From NCBI GenBank assembly GCA_046596415.1, contig JBKJML010000273.1, forward strand, positions 1-18,812: a DNA stretch of 18,812 nt. The letters run 5' to 3'. This DNA comes from JBKJML01 sp046596415 (GTDB lineage Bacteria > Actinomycetota > Thermoleophilia > Gaiellales > Gaiellaceae). Each line of letters opens with the position of its first letter. The stretch's first letter is position 1. The notes beneath the pieces are model-generated. The model had not been told where the DNA came from and ran no database searches. It was given only the letters and a program-made list of their open reading frames with translations. Position numbers and translations under genes: made by a program. This document shows, in pieces, positions 1 to 8,861 of this stretch.

Positions 1-697
1 GGAAGCTTGCGTCGGCGCCGAAGCCCCACGAGACGACGAGCGGCGCGATCCAGCTCTGGTGCTCGGGTCGCGCCCAGAGGAACGCCGAGCCCTTGGGGGC
101 GTTCAGCCACTTGTGGCAGTTGCCGGCATAGATGTCGGCGCCGAGCGCCGTCAGGTCGAGCGGGACCTGCCCGGGCGCGTGCGCACCGTCGACGATCGCG
201 AGCGCGCCCACCGACCGCGCTGCCGCGACCGCACCGACGACGTCAGCCAGCGCCGCGGTCGGCGAGGAGATGTGCGAGCAGAACACGACCTTCGTGCGGT
301 CGGTGACCGACTCTGCGAGCCGCTCCGCCTGGACCGTGCGAAGGCTCACACCGACGAACTCCCAGGTGCGAACCAGAGCGCCGTACTCCGACGTGGTGGC
401 GAGCACCTCGTCGCCTGGCTCGAGCCGCAGCGAACGGATGACCGCGTTCAGGCCGGCGGTCGTGTTCGGGACGAAGACGAGATCTTCCGCCTCGGAACCC
501 ACGTAGGCGGCAAGCGGCGCGAGCGCCTCCTCGACAAGATCATCGAAGCGCCGGCCGAGAAACTCGACCGGGCGGCGCTCGAGCTCGCGTTGCCACTCCT
601 GGTAGCACTCGAAGACCGGCCGCGGACAGGCGCCGTAACTGCCGTGGTTCAGGAACACGATCTCCGGGTCGAGCAGGAAGTCGTGATCCGCCAGCAC
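1..697 (-). CDS. class V aminotransferase, isopenicillin-N epimerase-like (partial, C-terminus outside window)
   Basis: PLP-dependent enzyme of the aminotransferase class V fold, closest in style to isopenicillin-N epimerase/cysteine desulfurase-like proteins. The 232 visible residues start LADHDFLLDPEIVFLNHGSY and include the N-terminal substrate segment (FLNHGSYG, residues 15-22), an NTT segment at 78-80, the PLP-ring motif VDGAHA (169-174, Asp170 and His173) and HKW with the Schiff-base lysine at 196. The frame is closed upstream by TGA at 710-712, so GTG at 695-697 is the first usable start. An AGAAGG Shine-Dalgarno lies about 7 nt upstream of it. The gene runs off the left edge, so the C-terminal domain is unseen. 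It is divergent from the MFS exporter with only 20 bp between starts. Substrate is unknown; the family call is firm, the epimerase label is loose. Confidence 0.88.
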   Translation of the reverse strand, partial: MLADHDFLLDPEIVFLNHGSYGACPRPVFECYQEWQRELERRPVEFLGRRFDDLVEEALAPLAAYVGSEAEDLVFVPNTTAGLNAVIRSLRLEPGDEVLATTSEYGALVRTWEFVGVSLRTVQAERLAESVTDRTKVVFCSHISSPTAALADVVGAVAAARSVGALAIVDGAHAPGQVPLDLTALGADIYAGNCHKWLNAPKGSAFLWARPEHQSWIAPLVVSWGFGADASF

Positions 698-702
698 GCC
701 GG

Positions 703-708
703 TACCTT
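703..708 (+). promoter_or_regulatory. candidate -10 (TACCTT) of MFS exporter
   Basis: TACCTT fits the actinobacterial TANNNT -10 pattern and sits 9 nt before the GTG start at 718, within the 20-bp divergent gap. No Shine-Dalgarno lies between it and the start, so a near-leaderless transcript is predicted. No clear -35 was seen. Confidence 0.35.
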
Positions 709-717
709 CTCAGAACG

Positions 718-1986
718 GTGCGGCTGCTCACATCACTCCTCGAACGGCTCGCCCCCGGTCTCCCCCGCTCCGTGTGGCTGCTCCAGGTCGGCGGCTTCGC
801 GAACGCGTTCGGGAACGGGATCGCCTTCCCGTTCCTGCTCATCTACCTCCACAACGTCCGCGGCGTCTCACTCGGGATCGCCGGCCTGATCGCAGGCACG
901 AACGCCCTCGTCGGCATGGTCGCCGGGCCGGTGGCGGGAACGCTGGTCGATCGCCTGGGCTCGAAACGGGTGTTGATGGGCTCGCTCGTCGTGCTCGCGG
1001 TCGGCTTCGGGAGCTACCCGCTCGTCCACGACGCCTGGCAGGGCTTCGTGGTCGCCGGGATCGCCGGGATCGGCAACGGCGCCTTCTGGCCCGCCCACTC
1101 GAGCCTCGTCGGCGGGCTCACTGCACGCGAACGCAGGCACGCCGCCTATGCGCTCCAGCGGGTCTCGAACAACCTCGGTATCGGCCTGGGCGGCGTCGCC
1201 GGCGGGCTGATCGCAAGCACCGAGCGGCCCGGCAGCTTCACCCTCCTCTTCCTCGTCGACGCGGCAACATTTCTGGTCTTCGTCGGCGTGCTCGCCCGCA
1301 TCCGCAGCCCCGACCGGTACGCGTTCCATCAGAACAAGGCGACTCGCGAGGTCGAGCCCGGCCGCTACATCGACGTGCTGCGGCACGGTGTCTTCGTCCG
1401 CGTCGTGCTCTTGAACGCGCTCTTCATCTCCGTCGGCTACGCGATGTTCGACCTGCTGCCGGTGTTCGCGAAGAACGACGCAGGCGTTAGCGAACGCCAG
1501 ATCGGCTTGATCTTCCTCGCGAACACGCTGCTGATCGTGCTCGTCCAGATGCCGGTGACCCGGCGCCTCGAGGGCCGCCGTCGGATGCCCGCGCTCGCCG
1601 GGATGGGCGCCATCTTCGGGCTCTCGTGGCTCGTCGTGCTCGGCGGCGGACTGACGCTCGCGGGCGTGGCCGCGACGATCGCCTTCTCGGCCGCGCTGGC
1701 GATCTTCGGGCTTGGCGAATGCATTCACGGCACGATCCAGACCGCCCTCTCCGTCGACCTGGCGCGCCCCCACCTGATGGGGCGCTACATGGCGCTGTCG
1801 GCGTTCTCCTGGCAGCTTGGAATGGCCGTCGGGCCCGCCGCGGGCGGCTTCCTACTCGCGGCCTCACCGACGGCACTCTGGCTCTCCGCGGCCGGCGTGT
1901 GCGGCGCGGGCAGCGTCGGCGCGCTGCTGCTCGAGCGGCGGCTCCCTCGCGAGGCGCTGCGCACGCCGGCCGCCACTGCCAGCTGA
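718..1986 (+). CDS. MFS transporter, drug-efflux type (12 TM)
   Basis: A 422-residue major facilitator superfamily protein, the usual length for a 12-helix member. Hydrophobic helices run throughout. The cytoplasmic loop after helix 2 carries GTLVDRLGSKRVL (about residues 72-84), a form of the MFS motif A (GxLxDRxGRR). A charged central loop at roughly 195-215 separates the two six-helix halves. The style is that of H+-coupled multidrug exporters, but the substrate cannot be read from sequence. The GTG start at 718 is the first in frame next to the divergent aminotransferase and has no Shine-Dalgarno. If the divergent pair is co-regulated, the exporter could act on a product or substrate of the aminotransferase; that is inference only. 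Confidence 0.9.
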   Translation: MRLLTSLLERLAPGLPRSVWLLQVGGFANAFGNGIAFPFLLIYLHNVRGVSLGIAGLIAGTNALVGMVAGPVAGTLVDRLGSKRVLMGSLVVLAVGFGSYPLVHDAWQGFVVAGIAGIGNGAFWPAHSSLVGGLTARERRHAAYALQRVSNNLGIGLGGVAGGLIASTERPGSFTLLFLVDAATFLVFVGVLARIRSPDRYAFHQNKATREVEPGRYIDVLRHGVFVRVVLLNALFISVGYAMFDLLPVFAKNDAGVSERQIGLIFLANTLLIVLVQMPVTRRLEGRRRMPALAGMGAIFGLSWLVVLGGGLTLAGVAATIAFSAALAIFGLGECIHGTIQTALSVDLARPHLMGRYMALSAFSWQLGMAVGPAAGGFLLAASPTALWLSAAGVCGAGSVGALLLERRLPREALRTPAATAS

Positions 1987-1998
1987 AGGCGACGGCGG

Positions 1999-2004
1999 TA
2001 GGAT
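1999..2004 (+). promoter_or_regulatory. candidate -10 (TAGGAT) upstream of corA
   Basis: TAGGAT matches TANNNT and lies just after the upstream MFS stop codon (1984-1986). It predicts transcription starting near 2011, almost exactly at the ATG of the short leader ORF at 2013 and about 45 nt before the corA ATG. No clear -35 was seen. Confidence 0.4.
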
Positions 2005-2012
2005 GCATCAGC

Positions 2013-2147
2013 ATGCCGACCGTGACCCCTGCTCTGGACGACCCGCCCAGTACCCATGCCGAGCCTGCCTCGCATCAAGCGGTCACAGCCCCGTCCCGGG
2101 GAGGCCGCTGCGCGCCCCGAGGCGCGCGTCGCCGAGCTCGAAGCTAG
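2013..2147 (+). CDS. possible 44-aa proline-rich leader ORF overlapping the corA start
   Basis: ATG at 2013 lies 8 nt after the TAGGAT -10 candidate, so it would be the first codon of a near-leaderless transcript. It encodes 44 residues beginning MPTVTPALDDPPSTHAEP, in a different frame from corA, and ends at a TAG (2145-2147) 91 nt inside corA. The N-terminal half is rich in Pro and acidic residues; the C-terminal half is Arg-rich, as expected for out-of-frame reading of corA. It could be a regulatory leader peptide, since Mg2+ transporter genes in enterobacteria are known to have proline-rich leaders, or simply a chance ORF. Nothing beyond position and composition supports it. Confidence 0.25.
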   Translation: MPTVTPALDDPPSTHAEPASHQAVTAPSRGGRCAPRGARRRARS

Positions 2148-3042
2148 CGGCCTCACCTGGATCCACGTCGAACGCCCAACCGCGGTCGAGGCGCACGACC
2201 TCGCCGAACGGTTCGGCTGGCACGCGCTCGACATCGAGGACGTGCTCTCGAAGCGCCAGCGACCCAAGATCGACGAGTACGACGAGGAGCGCTACCTCTT
2301 CGGCGTCCTCCATTTCCCCGTCTACGACAAGGCGGTGCAGCGGCTGAACGCCGGCGAGCTCGACTTCTTCCTCGGCGACAACCACCTCGTCACGATCCCG
2401 AACGTCGGCCTGCTGCCGGTAACGCGACTCTTCAACCGGTGCGCCGAGGATGCCGCGTTCCGCGACCAGCTCTTCGCCAAGGGCTCCGGACGGCTTCTCT
2501 ACGAGGTGCTCGACGACCTCTTCGACTACTGCTTCCCGATCCTCGACAAGATCGGGCACAAGCTCGACCTGGTCGAGGACGAGATGTTCGAAGGCCGCTC
2601 GCAGGAGGTCGTCCGTGACATCTCCAACGTCAAGCAGGAGATCATCTCCTACCGCAAGATCATCAAGCCGGAGCGCTCGACGCTTCGCCTGCTCGAACGT
2701 CGCGTGGAGCAGTTCCTGCCCGAAGAGCTCGATCTCTACTTCGACGACATCGTCGACGCCGCCGAGCGGATCTGGGACCTGCCCGACAACTTCAAGGAGG
2801 TCGTGGAGGCACTTGAGGACACGAACGAATCGGTGATCTCACACAAGCAAAACGACGTGCTGCGCGTGCTCACCGTCTTCAGCGTCATCGTGCTGCCGCT
2901 GACCCTGATTTCGGGCATCTTCGGGATGAACGTCGCCTTCCCGGGCGAGGGCACACATGAAGCCTTCTGGGTCGTCGTCGGGATGATGGTCGCGACGATC
3001 GCCGGCCTCGTCACCTTCTTCCGTTTCAAGGACTGGCTCTGA
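2056..3042 (+). CDS. corA: CorA-family magnesium/divalent cation channel
   Basis: A 328-residue CorA (2-TM-GxN) protein. These pentameric inner-membrane channels carry Mg2+ (also Co2+ and Ni2+) into the cell. A soluble N-terminal alpha/beta domain (about 30-120) is followed by long helices rich in charge (130-265), then TM1 (about 271-289), the signature GMN loop (290-292, in GIFGMNVAF) and TM2 (about 304-323), ending in a short basic tail FRFKDWL. All expected parts are present. The frame is closed upstream by TGA at 2023-2025, so ATG 2056 is the first canonical start; it has no Shine-Dalgarno, and the first 25 residues are probably disordered. The HIT gene follows with an apparent overlap. 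Confidence 0.95.
   Translation: MPSLPRIKRSQPRPGEAAARPEARVAELEASGLTWIHVERPTAVEAHDLAERFGWHALDIEDVLSKRQRPKIDEYDEERYLFGVLHFPVYDKAVQRLNAGELDFFLGDNHLVTIPNVGLLPVTRLFNRCAEDAAFRDQLFAKGSGRLLYEVLDDLFDYCFPILDKIGHKLDLVEDEMFEGRSQEVVRDISNVKQEIISYRKIIKPERSTLRLLERRVEQFLPEELDLYFDDIVDAAERIWDLPDNFKEVVEALEDTNESVISHKQNDVLRVLTVFSVIVLPLTLISGIFGMNVAFPGEGTHEAFWVVVGMMVATIAGLVTFFRFKDWL
3028..3032 (+). promoter_or_regulatory. Shine-Dalgarno AAGGA deciding a CTG start for the HIT gene
   Basis: AAGGA lies inside the last codons of corA, 6 nt before CTG 3039. This is ideal spacing for that codon and too far (39 nt) from the next canonical start, GTG 3072. Confidence 0.5.
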
Positions 3043-3521
3043 CGCGTCCGCTCTGGGCGCCCTGGCGTCTCGTGTACGTCGCGGGACACGATGAGCAGGA
3101 CGGCTGCGTCTTCTGCGCCGAGGCGGCCGGTGAGCTCGAGGAGAGCCTCGTCGTCCACCGCGGCAAACGCGCGATCGCGCTGCTGAACAAGTTCCCCTAC
3201 TCCTCAGGCCACCTGCTGATCGCGCCGCGGCGCCATCTCGGCGAGCACGCGGAGCTCGACGATGAGGAGGCGCTCGAGATCCACCGCCTCACCGGCGCCG
3301 CGATCGCCGCGCTGACCACGCTGTACCGGCCCGCCGGGTTCAACCTCGGCTGGAATCTCGGCGAAGTTGCCGGCGCCGGCATCGTCGACCACGTCCACCA
3401 GCACGTCGTACCGCGCTGGGCCGGCGACACGAACTTCATGCCCGTGCTGGCCGACGTGAAGGTGCTGCCCGAACACCTGCTCGAGACGCGGGATCGCCTC
3501 GTCTCCGCCTGGCAGTCGTAG
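3039..3521 (+). CDS. HIT-family nucleotide hydrolase/phosphorylase (Ap4A-type)
   Basis: Histidine-triad protein that acts on dinucleoside polyphosphates or nucleotidyl conjugates in the cytoplasm. The active-site triad is HVHQHVV (residues 118-122 counting from CTG) and a putative Zn pair CVFC (23-26) lies near the N-terminus, as in actinobacterial Ap4A phosphorylase-like HITs. The first canonical start is GTG 3072 (149 aa), but the codons before it read TRPLWAPWRLV. That is the N-terminal LWAPWR motif normally present in this family, so the protein must begin further upstream. CTG 3039 is the only start-like codon with a Shine-Dalgarno. It gives 160 residues and overlaps the corA stop (CTGA). 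Function is confident, the exact start less so. Confidence 0.88.
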   Translation: MTRPLWAPWRLVYVAGHDEQDGCVFCAEAAGELEESLVVHRGKRAIALLNKFPYSSGHLLIAPRRHLGEHAELDDEEALEIHRLTGAAIAALTTLYRPAGFNLGWNLGEVAGAGIVDHVHQHVVPRWAGDTNFMPVLADVKVLPEHLLETRDRLVSAWQS

Positions 3522-3542
3522 GAGAAAGCCCTGCAAATACTT

Positions 3543-3562
3543 GATTCCTCGTTCGAGGGATC
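3543..3562. terminator. hairpin between HIT gene and secreted-protein gene
   Basis: An 8-bp stem (GATTCCTC pairing with GAGGGATC, one G-T wobble) closes a GTTC tetraloop, 21 nt after the HIT stop codon. No T-run follows, so it is at best a weak or factor-assisted terminator, or an mRNA 3'-end stabiliser. Confidence 0.35.
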
Positions 3563-3595
3563 ACCTGCGCTGGCAGCACGCCGACACAAGTTGTC

Positions 3596-4216
3596 GTGCG
3601 ATTCACCCTTGCCGCCGCGAGGGGGTGCGCCCGCTCCGCCCCCCTCCTCCTCGTGCTCACGTGCGTGCTCGCCTGGGCTACGGCAGCCGCGGCCGCACCC
3701 GGGAGCTACACCGTGAGCGGGGGCACGCCGACGCAGCAACAGCAGGTGCGCCTGGCACTCGGCGCCAGCTCCTTCCCCTGGTCGGCTGTCCCGGACACGA
3801 TCTCGGTCACGATCGCGCGGGGCATTTCGACATCGTCGCTCCCGGGCGCAGTCTGGCTCGACTCCGACCTCCTCGACGCAGGCGTCTTCTCGTGGGCCTT
3901 CGTCCAGGACGAGTTCTCACACCAGATCGACTATCTGCTGCTGGACGATAGCGAGCGGATGACGCTCAACCGCGCGCTCCGCGGTCGCGTCTGGTGCCAC
4001 CTCGACCGGCCCGGCCTGCCGCATTCCTCGTACGGCTGCGAGCGGTTCTCGTCGACCTTCGTCTGGGCGTACTGGCCGAGCTCGGACAATGCCTACCGGC
4101 CGCGCTCGAAGCGCGACGAATCGGCCTCGATGGCGCCTGCAGCGTTCCGCTCGCTGCTCGAGCCGATGATCCAGGCTGCCACACGGCGCACGGTTCTCTC
4201 CACGTTCGCGCCGTAG
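3596..4216 (+). CDS. secreted protein resembling a degenerate zinc protease; function unknown
   Basis: A 206-residue exported protein. An N-terminal signal peptide (basic start, hydrophobic 16-30, AAAAAP cleavage zone near 30-35) precedes a mature domain of about 170 residues. In the middle, WAFVQDEFSHQIDYLLL (100-116) has the spacing of a zincin helix HExxHxxxx, but the first metal-binding His is Asp105. Glu106 and His109 remain. Downstream, GCERFSSTFVWAYWP (147-161) could supply a third ligand (Glu149). Two cysteines (134, 148) might pair outside the cell. The GTG start at 3596 has no Shine-Dalgarno and no TANNNT box close by. I do not recognise the family by name. Peptidase ancestry is inference from the motif pattern, and activity is doubtful with the first His missing. 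Confidence 0.75.
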   Translation: MRFTLAAARGCARSAPLLLVLTCVLAWATAAAAAPGSYTVSGGTPTQQQQVRLALGASSFPWSAVPDTISVTIARGISTSSLPGAVWLDSDLLDAGVFSWAFVQDEFSHQIDYLLLDDSERMTLNRALRGRVWCHLDRPGLPHSSYGCERFSSTFVWAYWPSSDNAYRPRSKRDESASMAPAAFRSLLEPMIQAATRRTVLSTFAP

Positions 4217-4222
4217 TACGGT
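4217..4222 (+). promoter_or_regulatory. -10 candidate (TACGGT) exactly 6 nt before the GNAT start
   Basis: TACGGT, then six bases, then GTG 4229: the spacing expected if transcription begins at the first base of the start codon (leaderless mRNA). It overlaps the end of the preceding gene by a few bases (stop TAG 4214-4216 is adjacent). No -35 hexamer was evident. Confidence 0.5.
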
Positions 4223-4228
4223 CGGTCT

Positions 4229-5026
4229 GTGCGGCCGACATTCCTCGAGCTCGCGGAGAACGCAAATACCTACACCGCGCTCAGCCCCGGCTCGGAGCGA
4301 ATCGTCGAGCCGGGCTATGTGGTCTGGTTCGGCGAGCTGGATCACCCCTCGGCGAGCGTCGTGCAGCGGCTCCGGCTCGAGGCCGGTCGGCTGGAGGAAC
4401 AGATCGCCGAGATCCATGCTGCGGTCGCCGCGCGCGGTCGCCGCGCCTGCACCTGGGAGATCGCCGGCTCGGCGACCCCTGGCGACCTCTGCGAACAACT
4501 CCTCGCGCGCGGGCTCGTGCTCGACAGTGACCCGTACGTAACCGGAATGGCGTTGACCCGGCCACCCGACGGTCCCCCTTCGGTAGGAATCACAGTTCGG
4601 GAGGTCGAGACGCTCGACGACCGGATCGCGGCGACGCGCATCGCAGCAGCGGCGTTCGGCGACGACGGCAGCTGGCTCGACGACCGAATCGAGCAGCTTC
4701 GCGCGGCCGACGCCGCGGGACAGGCCGACCACACGAGCTCGACCTACCTCGCGCTCCTCGACGGCGAGCCGGTGGCGAGCGGGACCGCGACCTTCACCGA
4801 AGCCGGAGCGCTCCTCTTCGGCGGTGCGAGCCTGCCCGAGACGCGCGGTCGTGGCGCCTACCGCGCCCTGGTCCAGGCCCGGTGGGACGAGGCGGTGGCG
4901 CGCGGCACACCGGCGCTCGTCACCCATGCCGGCCGGATGTCGCAGCCGATTCTGCAACGGCTCGGGTTCGAGGCGATCTCGCAGATCACGATCCTCCTCG
5001 ACGAGACCGTGCCCAGCCCGAACTAG
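4229..5026 (+). CDS. GNAT-family N-acetyltransferase
   Basis: A 265-residue two-part protein. Residues 1-118 form a variable N-terminal region, possibly a degenerate first GNAT domain. Residues 121-258 form a recognisable GNAT fold: ITVREVETLDD at the start, the central strand YLALLDGEPVASGTATF (173-189), then the acetyl-CoA pyrophosphate loop TRGRGAYRALV (205-215, the Q/R-x-x-G-x-G/A motif) and the typical ending LQRLGFEAI (242-250). It would transfer an acyl group from acyl-CoA to an amine, with unknown substrate. The GTG start 12 nt after the previous stop has no Shine-Dalgarno but a -10 box at leaderless spacing. It is convergent with typA. Confidence 0.88.
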   Translation: MRPTFLELAENANTYTALSPGSERIVEPGYVVWFGELDHPSASVVQRLRLEAGRLEEQIAEIHAAVAARGRRACTWEIAGSATPGDLCEQLLARGLVLDSDPYVTGMALTRPPDGPPSVGITVREVETLDDRIAATRIAAAAFGDDGSWLDDRIEQLRAADAAGQADHTSSTYLALLDGEPVASGTATFTEAGALLFGGASLPETRGRGAYRALVQARWDEAVARGTPALVTHAGRMSQPILQRLGFEAISQITILLDETVPSPN

Positions 5027-5068
5027 CCGAACGTTTCTCCCGGCCGGGACGCGTTCCCTACTCGAAAC

Positions 5069-5094
5069 GAAGCAACGGGGTCACGCCCTGCTTC
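5069..5094. terminator. hairpin terminator candidate between GNAT gene and typA
   Basis: GAAGCA pairs with TGCTTC (6 bp), and within it GGG pairs with CCC after a 2-nt bulge. It lies between two converging genes. Read on the minus strand the stem is followed by GTTTCG, a weak T-run, so it best suits termination of typA. A separate 12-bp palindrome, TCCCGGCCGGGA, lies at 5038-5049. The rest of 5027-5165 shows no gene. Confidence 0.4.
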
Positions 5095-5165
5095 TCACCT
5101 CGCGAGCGTCCACGGCAACCCGGCGACGCCGCACGGGTTCCGCACGGAAGTGTGTCGTCTCGAAG

Positions 5166-7034
<1,869 letters not shown>

Positions 7035-7043
7035 GTGGAGGCC

Positions 7044-7049
7044 ACGGTA
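7044..7049 (-). promoter_or_regulatory. -10 candidate (TACCGT) for typA
   Basis: On the minus strand TACCGT lies 9 nt before the typA ATG, in the 23-bp gap after the upstream gene. With a 6-7 nt discriminator the mRNA would have only 2-3 nt of leader. No Shine-Dalgarno is present. Confidence 0.35.
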
Positions 7050-7057
7050 GCGGCGCG

Positions 7058-7504
7058 CTACGGGCGGCCGGGAGGGCGGCGCGTGGTGGTGAGCAGCTCG
7101 ATCGGGTGCGCCTCGAGGATCGCGGCGTAATGGTCGCCGTCGTCCGGGGTGCGCCCTGCGCGCTCGTAGAGGCGGCCGCGCACCCAGGCGTCGAGCGACG
7201 CGTCGACCGGCGCCGCGACACCGTCGTAGCCGAGCGTGCCGAGCGTCTCGGTCGGGACGATCGCGTGGATCGTCGCCTGCCGCTCGCCGTCGGTGACTGC
7301 GTACTCGGCCCTGATGCCGTCGGTACCGGAGGGCGACCCGAGGTCCTTGACGAGCCCGAAGCCGATCGGCTTTCCGCCCTTTACGGCCGCGAGAGCCTGC
7401 TGGAGACCCTGCTTCGCCTGCTCCTTCGAAACACCCCGCGACTGCCCTGAAAGGTAGGTGCGGAGCGACTTCTCGCGGGCGTTGACGTGGCTGACGGCGC
7501 TCAT
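7058..7504 (-). CDS. conserved-looking hypothetical protein, 148 aa
   Basis: I do not recognise this family. It is soluble, with no signal peptide or membrane segment. The N-terminus is basic (SHVNAREKSLRTYLSGQSRG), followed by a helical stretch (27-43) and a Gly-rich loop KGGKPIGFGLVKDLGSPSG (42-60). A mixed strand/helix region with YAVTDGERQATIHAIVP and an Arg/Pro tail complete it. Codon and base use match the neighbours, and its ATG has a -10-like TAGAAT 9 nt upstream, which argue that it is real. Position directly upstream of typA, same strand, 23-bp gap, suggests co-transcription but gives no functional clue. Confidence 0.7.
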   Translation of the reverse strand: MSAVSHVNAREKSLRTYLSGQSRGVSKEQAKQGLQQALAAVKGGKPIGFGLVKDLGSPSGTDGIRAEYAVTDGERQATIHAIVPTETLGTLGYDGVAAPVDASLDAWVRGRLYERAGRTPDDGDHYAAILEAHPIELLTTTRRPPGRP

Positions 7505-7513
7505 CTGGACCCC

Positions 7514-7519
7514 ATTCTA
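7514..7519 (-). promoter_or_regulatory. -10 candidate (TAGAAT) for the 148-aa gene/typA operon
   Basis: On the minus strand TAGAAT lies 9 nt before the ATG at 7504, embedded in the short inverted repeat CCCAT-N5-ATGGG (7511-7525). Within the 79-bp divergent gap it is the best promoter match for this direction. A -35 was not evident. Confidence 0.4.
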
Positions 7520-7571
7520 GATGGGAATGGCCGTCGCCGCCGGAATCGGCTCAGGCCGTGCTGCGGCGCGG

Positions 7572-7577
7572 TAGGTT
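7572..7577 (+). promoter_or_regulatory. -10 candidate (TAGGTT) exactly 6 nt before MFS start
   Basis: TAGGTT, six bases, then ATG 7584. Leaderless spacing, no Shine-Dalgarno, no clear -35. Confidence 0.5.
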
Positions 7578-7583
7578 CCGGCG

Positions 7584-8861
7584 ATGTTCCCGCCCCGGCT
7601 CCCTGACGCCCTCGCGCCGCTCCGCGAGCGCGACTTCCGCCTGTTCTTCACCGGGCGCACGATCTCGCGGCTCGGCGCGTCGTTCTCGTTCGTGGCGCTC
7701 GCGTTCGCAATCCTCGAGATCGGCGGTGACGCTTCGAGTATCGGAATCGTCCTCGCGTGCTTCAGCGTCAGCCAGCTCGTCTTCATCCTCGTCGGGGGCG
7801 TCTGGGCCGACCGCCTGCCACGCAACCAGGTGATGGTCGCTGCGAATGTCGTCAACGGTTTCGCACAGCTCACGGTCGCCGCGATCGTGCTGACCGGCGT
7901 TGCGAGCACGTGGCACATCGCGGCGCTCGCCGCCGTGAACGGCCTCGCGCAGGCGTTCTTCTTCCCCGCGTCGCAGGGCATCATCCCGCAGCTCGTCCCG
8001 AAGCAGCGGCTTCAGGAGGCGAATGCCCTGCTGCGGTTGTCGCTCAACGCGACGAACATCGGCGGCGCAGCACTGGCCGGACTCGTAGTCGCGGCCGTCG
8101 GCGCCGGTTGGGCGATCGCGGTCGACGGCGTGAGCTTCCTCGTGTGTGCTGGCTTCCTGGCTCAGATCCAGCTGCGGTCAGCGCAGGTGGAGCGTTCGCG
8201 GTTCCTCTCGGAGCTCCGGGAGGGCTGGAACGCCTTCGCGGCTCGCACCTGGCTCTGGGCGATCGTGATCGCCTTCGGCTTCATCAACGCGTTCTGGGCA
8301 AGCGGGCTCAGCGTCCTCGGGCCGATCGTCGCCAATGCCGAGCTCGGCGGTGCCGCCGCCTGGGGCCTGATCGCGGCCGCGACGGGGCTCGGACTCGTTG
8401 CCGGCGCTGCAGTCGCGCTCAAATGGCGGCCCGAGCATCCGCTGCGCGTCGGCATGCTCGCAACGGTAGCGACCGCGCTCCCGCTCGCTGCGCTCGCGGT
8501 TGGAGCACCGCTACCCGCGGTGGTGCTGGCAGGGTTCCTCGCGGGTCTCGGCGTCGAGGTCTTCGGCGTCTTCTGGGAGCTCTCGCTCCAGCGGCACATC
8601 CCGGGCGAGCTCCTATCGCGGGTCTCCTCCTACGACATGCTCGGCTCGATCGCCCTGATGCCGATCGGGTTCGTCATCGTCGGCCCGCTCTCCGATGCGG
8701 TCGGGATCCATCCCACGCTGTGGGTCGCATCAGGAGCGATCGTCGCGCTCTCGCTCGCCACGCTCTGCGTCCACGACGTTCGCCATTTGCGTCGGCTTTC
8801 GGACCCCCCCGACGAGGCTTTGCCGCAGGCGGATCAAGCTCAGGCGCCGAGCCTGTCGTAG
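7584..8861 (+). CDS. MFS transporter, EntS-like exporter group (12 TM)
   Basis: A 425-residue major facilitator protein. The opening LPDALAPLRERDFRLFFTGRTISRLG is the amphipathic N-terminal segment typical of the MFS_3/enterobactin-exporter-like group. The motif-A loop VWADRLPRNQVM (73-84) follows helix 2, and QRLQEANALLRLSLNATNIGGAALAG (about 138-163) lies in the helix 4-5 region characteristic of that group. The C-terminus is a hydrophilic tail of about 30 residues rich in Asp, Gln and Ala. Export of a small molecule is likely; no substrate can be assigned. It is convergent with the GGDEF gene and the two coding regions overlap by 22 bp, leaving no room for a terminator between them. Confidence 0.9.
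   Translation: MFPPRLPDALAPLRERDFRLFFTGRTISRLGASFSFVALAFAILEIGGDASSIGIVLACFSVSQLVFILVGGVWADRLPRNQVMVAANVVNGFAQLTVAAIVLTGVASTWHIAALAAVNGLAQAFFFPASQGIIPQLVPKQRLQEANALLRLSLNATNIGGAALAGLVVAAVGAGWAIAVDGVSFLVCAGFLAQIQLRSAQVERSRFLSELREGWNAFAARTWLWAIVIAFGFINAFWASGLSVLGPIVANAELGGAAAWGLIAAATGLGLVAGAAVALKWRPEHPLRVGMLATVATALPLAALAVGAPLPAVVLAGFLAGLGVEVFGVFWELSLQRHIPGELLSRVSSYDMLGSIALMPIGFVIVGPLSDAVGIHPTLWVASGAIVALSLATLCVHDVRHLRRLSDPPDEALPQADQAQAPSLS

Noticed and set aside
59..889. A 276-codon plus-strand frame over the left edge
   Set aside because: It runs antisense to the aminotransferase, whose catalytic motifs (VDGAHA, HKW) are unmistakable, and then crosses into the MFS gene in the wrong frame.
7511..7525. 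Inverted repeat CCCAT-N5-ATGGG as a regulator operator
   Set aside because: Arms are only 5 bp and the stretch is more simply explained by the TAGAAT -10 candidate it contains. Not enough to claim a binding site.
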